The notes under the pieces are model-generated. The model ran no database searches, was not told the DNA's origin, and was given only the letters and a program-made list of their open reading frames with translations. A stretch of DNA of 64,000 nucleotides from Pedobacter ginsengisoli. GTDB taxonomy: Bacteria; Bacteroidota; Bacteroidia; Sphingobacteriales; Sphingobacteriaceae. Positions 1-8,839 of the stretch are shown in pieces (position 1 is the first letter of the stretch; every line of letters begins with the position of its first letter). The DNA is taken from positions 682,001 to 746,000 of the forward strand of contig NZ_JASSYX010000001.1 in NCBI RefSeq assembly GCF_030244015.1. Direction: 5' to 3'. Made by a program: the position numbers and the translations under genes.

Positions 1-855
1 AATAATGTAAGGGTTTATGGACCCACGTATATAAGCACGCTGCTCAACAGAAGCTATAATGCGGCCAATCCCTATGAGTTTAACCAGGACGGTGCTCTTA
101 AATTGAACTTTAACAGGAGGGATACCATGAACGTGTCTACGACAATCAGGTACACCAATACTTCAGGTGTACTGGAAGACAGGGAGCTTGCGGCAGATGA
201 CAATTCAATTGTAATACCAAACTACAAGCTGAACACGACAGTTCAGTACCGGTCCTCATACGCTCCTGAGCCTGGTTCATACGATGCTTTTAACGTCTCA
301 CAATTTGCTGATTTTCCAACGATCATTAAGATCACGCAATGTGATAAATCATTGTTCAAAGTATTTAAACTGCCCACGGACGTTGGGGATGAATACGGAT
401 GGAAAATGGAAAATTTGTGGGACAATAACACCGGCGCAAACGGGGGTGATCCTGCAGGCTTCCATACAGGTGGCTCTGGACTGCCTCAATGGTTCACATT
501 TGATATAGGACAGGTGACACAGCTTGACCATTTCAGGCTTTGGCAAAGAGACAATGCATTATACAATGTCGGTAATCCCAAAGTCTTTGAAGTATGGGGC
601 AGTAATAACCCCAATCCTGACGGGAGTTTTGACAGCAGCTGGACAAAGCTGCAAACCTATACCTCATTTAAGCCTTCTGGCCAACCCGTAGGGCAAAATA
701 CCGATGCGGACAGGGCGTTTGCAAGGGCTGGAGAGCGGTTCAACATCCCTGCGGGTAGCCCGGCGTTCAGGTACCTGCGCTTTAAAGTACTGGAAACATG
801 GGGCGGGGCTAATTATATTCACCTTTTGGAATTAACTTTTTTTAAATCGAACTAG
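1..855 (+). CDS. PUL-associated surface lipoprotein, C-terminal part (DUF4998/DUF5000-like)
   Basis: The reading frame is open from base 1, so the 5' end and any signal peptide lie upstream of the window; 284 codons are visible. The first ~110 visible residues look like the beta-rich domain of Bacteroidota DUF4998-type proteins (YRSSYAPEPGSYD is typical). The rest resembles an F5/8-type-C or DUF5000 carbohydrate-binding sandwich, with FDIGQVTQLDHFRLWQ, EVWGSNNP and FRYLRFKV as core strands. Such proteins normally follow susC/susD genes in polysaccharide loci and sit on the cell surface. It probably ends the upstream operon, because a hairpin follows it. The exact DUF assignment is uncertain. 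Confidence 0.75.
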   Translation, partial: NNVRVYGPTYISTLLNRSYNAANPYEFNQDGALKLNFNRRDTMNVSTTIRYTNTSGVLEDRELAADDNSIVIPNYKLNTTVQYRSSYAPEPGSYDAFNVSQFADFPTIIKITQCDKSLFKVFKLPTDVGDEYGWKMENLWDNNTGANGGDPAGFHTGGSGLPQWFTFDIGQVTQLDHFRLWQRDNALYNVGNPKVFEVWGSNNPNPDGSFDSSWTKLQTYTSFKPSGQPVGQNTDADRAFARAGERFNIPAGSPAFRYLRFKVLETWGGANYIHLLELTFFKSN

Positions 856-907
856 AGGATCTTGAAGAAATCGGCCACTGTGTAAGTGGTTTGTCGCTTA
901 GTAATTC

Positions 908-971
908 AGCAATATTTCCGGGACACTCGAAGCATAGACCATTATGCCGCGGGTGTTCCGGAATTGCTTTT
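908..971 (+). terminator. Probable intrinsic terminator between the surface lipoprotein and galM
   Basis: An imperfect inverted repeat pairs TTCCGGGACACTC with GGGTGTTCCGGAA, with an inner GCAT/ATGC stem and outer GCAAT/ATTGC pairing; CTTTTCC follows. The U tract is weak, so it may be a processing or stabilising hairpin instead. Confidence 0.45.
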
Positions 972-1004
972 CCTGATTCACATGTTTATTAATCAGTCTT
1001 TCTG

Positions 1005-2045
1005 ATGCAAAAGAATAAAATTTTAAAAACTCCCTGGGGAAATGCAGATGGCAGGGAAGTCTTTCTCTTTAAAATAGAAAACCAGGAAGGCCGGTTCATA
1101 GAGTTGAGCAATTATGGGGCTACTCTCGTTTCCGTTTTTGTCCCGGACAATGAAGACAAGAAAGAGAACGTTGTTCTTGGCTTTCCCGAGTTGCGGAGTT
1201 ATGTCAACGATCAGAGCTATATGGGTTCAACCGTTGGCCGGTTCGCCAACAGGATCGGTAATGCGGCTTTTAATTTAGACGGGAAAAGGGTGACGCTTGA
1301 GCAGAATGAGGGGTCGAACAGCAATCATAGTGGCAGCGCCGGCTTTAATAAAAAGGTATTTGATTGGCAGATCAAAGATGATGCATTGATTTTTAGTCTG
1401 CTAAGTCCGGATGGAGAAGGAGGTTTTCCCGGTAACCTGAAAACGGAAGTTCATTACCGCTGGAACGAGGAGAACGAACTAACCATAGGTTATTATGGGC
1501 AAACGGATCAGCATACCTTGTTCAACCTGACCAATCACAGTTATTTTGACCTGTCATCGGGCAAAGGCCGGGTGGTTGACCATCATCTTTCTGTGTTTTC
1601 CGATCAGATGGTTGAGGCGGGGGCTGATTATATTCCGACGGGAGAGCTTGTGGCTGCCGGTGGGGCTTATACTTTTAATGATATTTTGATTAAAGACAGG
1701 CTCCTGCAGCCTGATGGCAGTCTGAAGGGCCTGAATATTTGCTATGTGCTGGATAAGGAACGCCAAAAATCAGGCCTTCCGGCTGCAAGGCTTTTTGATC
1801 CTCATTCAGGAAGAAGCCTCACCCTGTATACTTCTTATCCCGGACTAATGCTGTATACAGGTGATTACCTCCATACAGCCGACGCTGGATTTAACGGGAA
1901 ACCATACAGGGCTTTTGACGGAATATGCCTGGAGGCCCAGTTCTTTCCTGATAGTCCAAACCACCCCTCATTTCCTTCTGCAGCGTTGCGGGCAGGGGAG
2001 CTTGCCCATCATTACATTATTTTCAAGTTCGACACACACAAATAA
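1005..2045 (+). CDS. galM: Aldose 1-epimerase (mutarotase)
   Basis: 346 residues, normal for the family. It interconverts alpha and beta anomers of aldoses such as galactose in the cytoplasm. The active-site histidines are visible as His108 (NHSG, replacing the common NHLHGG) and His178 in NLTNHSYFDL; the catalytic base is Glu310 in CLEAQFFPDSPNHP. No signal peptide is seen, so the enzyme is cytoplasmic. It is the first gene of the alpha-galactoside operon, five bases before the GH97 gene. It would help pass freed galactose to the Leloir kinase, which is not in this window. Confidence 0.93.
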   Translation: MQKNKILKTPWGNADGREVFLFKIENQEGRFIELSNYGATLVSVFVPDNEDKKENVVLGFPELRSYVNDQSYMGSTVGRFANRIGNAAFNLDGKRVTLEQNEGSNSNHSGSAGFNKKVFDWQIKDDALIFSLLSPDGEGGFPGNLKTEVHYRWNEENELTIGYYGQTDQHTLFNLTNHSYFDLSSGKGRVVDHHLSVFSDQMVEAGADYIPTGELVAAGGAYTFNDILIKDRLLQPDGSLKGLNICYVLDKERQKSGLPAARLFDPHSGRSLTLYTSYPGLMLYTGDYLHTADAGFNGKPYRAFDGICLEAQFFPDSPNHPSFPSAALRAGELAHHYIIFKFDTHK

Positions 2046-2050
2046 ACCAT

Positions 2051-3979
2051 ATGAAATACAAACTATTTTTGCTTGCTCTTTTTTATGTCTCTTTAGGCCA
2101 TGCGGCTGGTTTCGCCGCAGGCCAGCAATTGCAGCTGAGCTCGCCCGACTCCAGATTAAAGGTGGGGGTTACGGTGGCGGAAGACATCACCTATTCGGTG
2201 TCATTTAAGAATCAGCCCGTTTTGCTGCCCTCTGGGATTTCCATCACATTGGACAAACTGGCGCTGGGCAAGAAGTCCAAAATAAAGAAAACAGCCTCCA
2301 GAAAAACTCCGGACTTTAATGAATTGACCGTGAGTTTTGAAGATTATTTTACGTTAGTCTTCAGGGCTTACAATGAGGGGATCGCCTACCGGTTTATCAC
2401 CAGCTTTGAAGGAAATGTAAAAGTGATCAGCGAACAGGCTGATTTTAACCTTGCAGGAAAACCTTCGGCTATTTTGCAACAAACAGATACCTATACAACC
2501 TGGGAAGGACCTTATATTAAATTTTCAAGTACAGACTTCATAAGTGAAGGGAAAAGGGCCACCACCCCGGCATTGTTTGACCATACTGATCAGCCGGTTA
2601 AAATCCTGATTGCAGAAGCCGATGTATGGGACTACCCGGGAATGTACATCCAGAAAAAGGAAGGGAAGTTTACAGGGGACTGGGCAAAATATCCTGCTAA
2701 AACAGAAATGGGCAGCTGGGGAAATTTTGTTTCTGTCGTAAAAGAAAGGGCTGATTTTTTGGCAGATACCAAAGGGAAAAGGGCTTATCCATGGCGGGTA
2801 ATCATCGTTACAGATGAAGACAAGGCCCTGTTGAACAATCATTTGATCGCAAAACTTGCGCAGCCCTCCTTAATAAAAGATGCTGCATGGATAAAACCAG
2901 GGAAGGCTGCATGGGAGTGGTGGCACGACGCGCTCTTGCCTGGAGCACACATCCCTTCGGGTATGCCCAACAGAAATACTGCCTTGTATAACTATTATGT
3001 AGATTTCGCAGCAGATTACGATCTGGAATATATGATGATAGACGCAGGCTGGTCCAATAACTATGATGTCACAAAGGTAAATCCAAAACTGGATGTAAAG
3101 GAAGTGATCAGACGGGCGAAGGATAAAAAGGTCGGTGTATTCCTATGGTGCGTCGCTTCGACGATCATGAAGGACCTGGACCACAGTCTCGATTTCATCC
3201 AGTCACTTGGAGCAGCAGGGATCAAGGTAGATTTTTTCGACCGGGATGATCAGCTGGCGATGCAATGGATGGAGCAGATCGCCAAAGCAGCGGCGGAAAG
3301 AAAGATCATGGTTGATTTTCACGGTTGTACCAAGCCGTCAGGAATGGAAGTGACCTATCCAAATATTGTAAACTATGAAGCGGTGCGGGGTGCGGAATCG
3401 GACAAATGGGATTACTCCATCAATCCGGATTACCACCTGCTGGTCCCGTTCATCAGAATGCTTGCGGGCCCTTTTGATTATACCCCGGGTGCAATGAGGA
3501 ATAAGACGAAAGCGGCCTTTAAGCCTATCGATCCCGGCCTGCCTTCAGGACAGGGGACCCGCTGCCATGAACTGGCAATGTATGTGATCTTTAACCAACC
3601 GCTGGCGATGCTTTCCGATTCCCCGGTAGAGTATGTGAAATATCCTGATATCATGAAATTTTTGTCCATCGTGCCAACTGTGTTTGATGAGACAAGGCCT
3701 CTGGCTGGAAAGATTGGTGAGTACGCTTTAATGGCCAAAAGAAAAGGACGGGATTGGTATGTAGGTGCAATGACCAATTGGAATGAAAGGACCGTTTCAC
3801 TTGATTTCAGTTTTCTGCCTTCCGGAAAACGCTATACTGCAGTTATTTACACAGATGGAAAGGATGCCAATGTGAATGCGGAACACTATGAACATAAAAT
3901 AATTACCGTAGATGCTAAGACAAAAATGGAACTGAAACTGGCTTCTGGAGGCGGTGCAGCCATTTATATCCAACCTTGA
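2051..3979 (+). CDS. Glycoside hydrolase family 97 (alpha-galactosidase-type likely)
   Basis: 642 residues, with a signal peptide of about 22 residues (hydrophobic LFLLALFYVSLGHA), so periplasmic. N-terminal beta-sandwich (~25-270), central (beta/alpha)8 barrel, C-terminal beta domain. The segment KVDFFDRDDQ holds Asp394, and NYEAVRGAE holds Glu443 and Glu449. As I recall, retaining GH97 enzymes use an Asp nucleophile (Asp415 in the B. thetaiotaomicron alpha-galactosidase) and an acid/base Glu 55 residues later (Glu470), whereas SusB-type inverting alpha-glucosidases use Glu bases. Asp394 to Glu449 is also 55 residues. With GH36 and galM in the same operon, I favour alpha-galactosidase; specificity is not proven. 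Confidence 0.88.
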   Translation: MKYKLFLLALFYVSLGHAAGFAAGQQLQLSSPDSRLKVGVTVAEDITYSVSFKNQPVLLPSGISITLDKLALGKKSKIKKTASRKTPDFNELTVSFEDYFTLVFRAYNEGIAYRFITSFEGNVKVISEQADFNLAGKPSAILQQTDTYTTWEGPYIKFSSTDFISEGKRATTPALFDHTDQPVKILIAEADVWDYPGMYIQKKEGKFTGDWAKYPAKTEMGSWGNFVSVVKERADFLADTKGKRAYPWRVIIVTDEDKALLNNHLIAKLAQPSLIKDAAWIKPGKAAWEWWHDALLPGAHIPSGMPNRNTALYNYYVDFAADYDLEYMMIDAGWSNNYDVTKVNPKLDVKEVIRRAKDKKVGVFLWCVASTIMKDLDHSLDFIQSLGAAGIKVDFFDRDDQLAMQWMEQIAKAAAERKIMVDFHGCTKPSGMEVTYPNIVNYEAVRGAESDKWDYSINPDYHLLVPFIRMLAGPFDYTPGAMRNKTKAAFKPIDPGLPSGQGTRCHELAMYVIFNQPLAMLSDSPVEYVKYPDIMKFLSIVPTVFDETRPLAGKIGEYALMAKRKGRDWYVGAMTNWNERTVSLDFSFLPSGKRYTAVIYTDGKDANVNAEHYEHKIITVDAKTKMELKLASGGGAAIYIQP

Positions 3980-4084
3980 ATACATTAAAACAAGGATGCG
4001 TGTAAAATCCATCTTTTAGAAATTATAATCTATTGGCTTTACTAAACAAAAACCTCAACTTTATTTTAATCAACTATAGACTAA

Positions 4085-5431
4085 ATGGACACTAAACAAG
4101 AAACGTTTAACAGCAGCTATATTATTGGCATTTCTTTCATATCTGCCCTCGGCGGATACTTGTTTGGATTTGACTTTGCTGTCATATCGGGCGCATTGCC
4201 TTTTTTAAGAACACAGTTCATGCTCGATCCCATATGGGAAGGTTTCCTCACCGGTTCGCTGGCGCTTGGATGTATAGTGGGCTGTCTTTTGGCGGGAAAC
4301 CTAGCTGATAAATACGGCCGGAAACCAGGCCTGATGCTGGCCGCGATCATCTTTGCCTTGTCTTCTATTGGTATAGCTTTTTCATCGGGCCTCAACCTGT
4401 TTGTGGTCATGCGTTTTGCTGCGGGTATTGGAGTGGGTATGGCTTCCATGCTCTGTCCGATGTACATTGCGGAAGTGTCGCCTGCCAAGGTACGGGGCCG
4501 CAATGTAGCCATCAACCAGTTGACTGTAGTTATCGGCATCCTGGTGACCAATCTGGTCAATTATTTCCTTGCCGATACGGGTCCTGATGCCTGGCGCTGG
4601 ATGTTTGGCCTGGGTACTGTGCCTTCGGTTATTTTTCTGATCGGGGTAATCTGGCTTCCGGAAAGTCCGCGATGGTTGTTGAAAGACGGGCAGGAGGCAA
4701 AAGCAAAACAGGTTTTAAATAAAATAGGCTCGGTTACTTTTGTGGAAAATACGACTGCGGCGATCCGCAGATCATTGACCGGTAACACCAAACAATCTTA
4801 TGCAGCCATATTTCATAAGAGTGTGCGGCCTGCGGTGGCTGTTGGGATCACCTTAGCAGTGTTCCAGCAGTTTTGCGGGATCAATGTGGTGTTCAATTAC
4901 ACCTCTACCATTTTTGAATCTGTGGGGGCTAACCTGGACAGGCAATTGTTTGAGACCGTGGCTATCGGTATTGTAAACCTCGTATTTACGATCCTCGCCA
5001 TGTGGCAGGTAGACAAGCTGGGACGCCGCCCGCTCATGCTGATCGGGTCGCTTGGTCTGTCTATCGTGTATATCATTCTGGCATTTATGCTGCAGAACCA
5101 TTACCCTGCTGGTATGGTATCCATCTTTGTACTTCTGGCCATCAGTATGTACGCGATTTCACTTGCGCCGGTTACCTGGGTACTGATCTCAGAGATCTTT
5201 CCAAACAAGATCAGGGGTGTGGCTTCATCAGTTGCTATTGTTTCGCTATGGAGTGCTTATTTTATTTTGGTGTTCACTTTTCCGATCCTGGCTGACAAAC
5301 TTGGTGCCTATGGACCTTTTTATCTGTATGCAGTGATCTGTTTTCTTGGATTTCTTTTTGTGCTGAGGAAAGTGAAAGAGACCAAAGGACAGACGCTGGA
5401 AGAACTGGAAGATAACCTGATCAGACATTAA
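4085..5431 (+). CDS. Sugar porter family MFS transporter (sugar:H+ symporter)
   Basis: 448 residues, about 12 membrane helices. Sugar porter signatures are clear: ADKYGRKPG (74-82) between helices 2 and 3, PESPRWLL (192-199) after helix 6, QQFCGINVVFNY (261-272) in helix 7, and DKLGRRPL (310-317). It resembles XylE/GalP-type proton symporters and would move a monosaccharide (probably galactose or glucose) from periplasm to cytoplasm after GH97 and GH36 cleavage. It sits mid-operon, with 105 bases upstream and 26 bases before the DUF5107 gene. The substrate is inferred only from context. Confidence 0.92.
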   Translation: MDTKQETFNSSYIIGISFISALGGYLFGFDFAVISGALPFLRTQFMLDPIWEGFLTGSLALGCIVGCLLAGNLADKYGRKPGLMLAAIIFALSSIGIAFSSGLNLFVVMRFAAGIGVGMASMLCPMYIAEVSPAKVRGRNVAINQLTVVIGILVTNLVNYFLADTGPDAWRWMFGLGTVPSVIFLIGVIWLPESPRWLLKDGQEAKAKQVLNKIGSVTFVENTTAAIRRSLTGNTKQSYAAIFHKSVRPAVAVGITLAVFQQFCGINVVFNYTSTIFESVGANLDRQLFETVAIGIVNLVFTILAMWQVDKLGRRPLMLIGSLGLSIVYIILAFMLQNHYPAGMVSIFVLLAISMYAISLAPVTWVLISEIFPNKIRGVASSVAIVSLWSAYFILVFTFPILADKLGAYGPFYLYAVICFLGFLFVLRKVKETKGQTLEELEDNLIRH

Positions 5432-5457
5432 AAATCATTTCTACATTATACAATACA

Positions 5458-8400
5458 ATGAAAACATCAACAGTAAACGTTTGGGAAGAACAGGTAATCA
5501 TTCCTACCTACGGCATCGGCAAGCCCGACAAAAACCCCATGTTCTTTGAAAAACGGATTTACCAGGGAAGCAGCGGGGTAGTGTACCCAAATCCTGTTAT
5601 TGAAAAGATTTATGACGAAAAAGAAGACAAGTCCTACAAAGGGTTGTTTTTGGAGAACGAATACCTGAAGATCATGATCCTGCCCGAACTGGGCGGAAGG
5701 ATCCAGATGGCCTACGACAAAATAAAGCAAAGGCATTTTATTTATTATAACCAGGTGATCAAGCCTGCTTTGGTCGGCCTTACCGGGCCATGGATCTCAG
5801 GAGGCATCGAGTTCAACTGGCCTCAGCACCACCGCCCGAGTACATTTGATCCGATAGATTATAAGATCGAGGAAAATGCAGATGGCAGTAAGACGGTATG
5901 GGTCAATGAAGTAGAACAGATGTTTCATACTAAGGGGTTGGCCGGCTTTACCTTATATCCTGACAAAGCTTATATCGAGATCAGGGCCAAGCTACTCAAC
6001 CGTTCCAGCTTGCCGCAGACTTTCCTATGGTGGGCAAATCCGGCGGTAAAGGTCAATGACCACTATCAATCGGTATTTCCCCCGGATGTGAATGCGGTAT
6101 TCGACCATGGCAAACGCGATGTGTCTACATTTCCGATCGCTACCGGTACTTATTATAAAGTAGATTATTCGCCGGGGACGGACATTTCCATGTACAAGAA
6201 CATTCCTGTTCCAACTTCGTATATGGCCATCAATTCAGACTATGATTTTGTAGGCGGGTATGAACATGATTCGCAGGGTGGTTTGCTACATGTCGCCAAT
6301 CACCATACTTCTCCGGGCAAAAAGCAATGGACCTGGGGGCACAGTGATTTTGGACAGGCCTGGGACAGGAACCTGACTGATGAGGACGGACCATATATCG
6401 AGCTGATGACGGGCATGTTTACTGACAATCAGCCCGATTTTACCTGGCTGATGCCAAATGAAGAAAAGTCATTTACCCAGTACTTCATGCCTTACCGCGA
6501 TCTGGGTGTGGTCAAAAATGCAACCAAAGATATTTTACTGGCCATCAACAAAACAGGTGAGGAGACAGAGCTGAAGATCTATGTGACTTCTGTTCAGAAG
6601 GATGTTAACATTCGGTTAAGTGCCAATGGTCAGGAGCTGTTCAGAGACCAGGCAACCATCGGCCCGAAGGGGGTTTATGTCAGGAAAATCAGTCTGCCTG
6701 CGGGATTGCAGGAAAACGATTTGTTACTGACTGTCAACTCTGCAAAAGACAAGGAACTCATTAGATATGAGCCCGCATCCAACAAGGTCAATGCGATTCC
6801 TGTGCCTGCAAAGCCAGCGCAAACACCGGAAGAAACCGAAAACAATGAACAGTTGTTTTTGACTGCTCAGCACCTGGAGCAATACCGTCATGCTACTTAC
6901 AGTCCGGTTCCCTATTATGAAGAAGCGCTGAGGCGCGACCCGAAGGACATCCGTTGCAACAATGCTTTGGGTCTGTGGTACCTGAGAAGAGGACAGTTCG
7001 CCAAAAGCGAAAGCTATTTTAGAAAAGCCATAGAGACCAGCATTCAGCGCAATCCAAATCCATACGATACCGAACCTTATTATAACCTGGGTCTGAGTCT
7101 GAAGTTTCAGGACCAGCCCGATGAAGCCTATAAATCTTTCTATAAAGCGACCTGGGGCAAGAGCTGTAAAGATAGCGGTTACTTTTCCGTCGCGCAGATT
7201 GATATGATAAGGGGACACCATCAGCTGGCAATTGAGCACATTGGTGCTTCTCTGGATTGCAATGCCAATAATAGCAAAGCCTATGTGATCAAAGCTGCGG
7301 CATACCGGAAGCAGGAAGAATTTGATAAAGCAGTTTCGGTTTCACAGACCGCGCTGGAAAGAGATCCTTTCAATCTGGGCGCGCTGTATGAACTTTCCCT
7401 CGCTTATGGGGCAACCGGCAAGCCTGCTGAATGCAGCAATGCCCTGGATGAACTGATCAAATTGTCAAGAGGGCACGAGCAGAATTTTATTGCCTATGCA
7501 ATGGATTATGCGGCAGCGGGTTTATATGATGAAGCTGCGGATTTGCTGGGCCATGTCATCAAAGATGAGGCGACAAATCCATTGGTTTACTACCACCTGG
7601 CTTCTTTTAGCCATTATTCGGGGCAAAAGGAGCAGACGCAAAAATGGCTTAAAAAAGCCGCTGCTGCAAATTCTTACCTGTGTTTTCCGAACAGGCTGGA
7701 AGAGATAAAAGCCTTGCAACTGGCAATTGAGCTCAATCCGGAGGATGCCAGGGCACCTTATTATCTGGGTAACTTGTTTTACGACAAGCGACAATATGCA
7801 GAAGCGATCAGCAACTGGGAATTGTCCGTTCAGCTGGATGACCAGTTCCCTACAGTTTTAAGAAACCTGGGCATTGCTTATTTCAATAAATTGAACAAGC
7901 CGGAGAAAGCGCTTGATTTTTTTGAAAGGGCTTTTGCACTGGATAAAACAGATGCCCGAATTTTGATGGAGCTGGACCAGCTGTACAAAAGGGTAAACCG
8001 GACACCGGCAGAACGCAGTAGCTTTCTTGAAGAAAACCTGGTGACACTTGAACAGAGAGATGATATGTACCTGGAGCGTATAGCGGTGTTCAATTTTATG
8101 GAACAGTATGAGACTGCGCTTGAGCTGATAAAAAAACGTCAGTTCCATCCATGGGAAGGTGGCGAAGGCAAAGCATCAGGCCAATATGTCTATAGTCTTG
8201 TCCAGCTGGCAAAACAGCACCTCGACAATTCACAGTTCAATGAGGCTATAGATTTACTCAACCAGGCGCAGATCTATCCGCATAACCTTGGGGAAGGCAA
8301 GCTGTTTGGCGCACAGGAGAACGATATTTTCTATTGGCTGGGTTGTGCGTACGAAGGATTGAATGATTCAGATACCGCAAAGGAGTGGTTTAAAAAAGCA

Positions 8401-8793
8401 ACTGTTGGTCTTGACGAGCCTTCTGCTGCCATGTTTTACAATGACCAGCAGCCTGACAAGATCTTTTATCAGGGACTTGCCTGGAAAAAACTGGGCGAAA
8501 ATGAGAAAGCAATCCATATATTTAGCAAGTTGATCAGATATGGCGATCAGCACATAAATGACGAGGTAAAGGTGGATTATTTTGCCGTTTCACTGCCAAA
8601 CCTGTTGGTTTTCGAAGACAATCTGAACATCAGGAACAAAGCCCATTGCCATTTTATACAAGGGCTGGGTTATCTGGGCCTTGGGGAAATTGAGGAAGCA
8701 GGAAAGGCCTTTTCAAATGTGCTGAAGCTCGATCCGGAGCATCTGGGGGCAAAAACTCATATCAATATGCCAATTGAATTGAAAAAAGTTTGA
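5458..8793 (+). CDS. DUF5107 domain protein with long TPR array
   Basis: 1111 residues, no signal peptide, so probably cytoplasmic. Residues ~1-345 match DUF5107, a beta-rich domain (WWANPAVKVNDHYQ, GGIEFNWPQHH, WGHSDFGQAWDRNLTDEDGPYIE) that resembles the sugar-ring-binding fold of mutarotase-like proteins. Residues ~465-1105 are mostly TPR helices (repeated A-x-x-Y/F-x-x-A-L patterns). It lies between the sugar porter and the GH36 gene. Such proteins occur beside glycosidase genes in many Bacteroidota and Firmicutes; biochemical function is unknown to me. A sugar-handling or scaffold role is inference from context. Confidence 0.85.
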   Translation: MKTSTVNVWEEQVIIPTYGIGKPDKNPMFFEKRIYQGSSGVVYPNPVIEKIYDEKEDKSYKGLFLENEYLKIMILPELGGRIQMAYDKIKQRHFIYYNQVIKPALVGLTGPWISGGIEFNWPQHHRPSTFDPIDYKIEENADGSKTVWVNEVEQMFHTKGLAGFTLYPDKAYIEIRAKLLNRSSLPQTFLWWANPAVKVNDHYQSVFPPDVNAVFDHGKRDVSTFPIATGTYYKVDYSPGTDISMYKNIPVPTSYMAINSDYDFVGGYEHDSQGGLLHVANHHTSPGKKQWTWGHSDFGQAWDRNLTDEDGPYIELMTGMFTDNQPDFTWLMPNEEKSFTQYFMPYRDLGVVKNATKDILLAINKTGEETELKIYVTSVQKDVNIRLSANGQELFRDQATIGPKGVYVRKISLPAGLQENDLLLTVNSAKDKELIRYEPASNKVNAIPVPAKPAQTPEETENNEQLFLTAQHLEQYRHATYSPVPYYEEALRRDPKDIRCNNALGLWYLRRGQFAKSESYFRKAIETSIQRNPNPYDTEPYYNLGLSLKFQDQPDEAYKSFYKATWGKSCKDSGYFSVAQIDMIRGHHQLAIEHIGASLDCNANNSKAYVIKAAAYRKQEEFDKAVSVSQTALERDPFNLGALYELSLAYGATGKPAECSNALDELIKLSRGHEQNFIAYAMDYAAAGLYDEAADLLGHVIKDEATNPLVYYHLASFSHYSGQKEQTQKWLKKAAAANSYLCFPNRLEEIKALQLAIELNPEDARAPYYLGNLFYDKRQYAEAISNWELSVQLDDQFPTVLRNLGIAYFNKLNKPEKALDFFERAFALDKTDARILMELDQLYKRVNRTPAERSSFLEENLVTLEQRDDMYLERIAVFNFMEQYETALELIKKRQFHPWEGGEGKASGQYVYSLVQLAKQHLDNSQFNEAIDLLNQAQIYPHNLGEGKLFGAQENDIFYWLGCAYEGLNDSDTAKEWFKKATVGLDEPSAAMFYNDQQPDKIFYQGLAWKKLGENEKAIHIFSKLIRYGDQHINDEVKVDYFAVSLPNLLVFEDNLNIRNKAHCHFIQGLGYLGLGEIEEAGKAFSNVLKLDPEHLGAKTHINMPIELKKV

Positions 8794-8839
8794 GCAATAA
8801 AACTAAATTTGAACCTGTAGCCTAATATAAAATCTAATA

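Noticed and set aside
6724..7239. 171-codon open frame antisense to the DUF5107-TPR gene
   Set aside because: Lies fully inside a long well-supported gene; no motif or start context.
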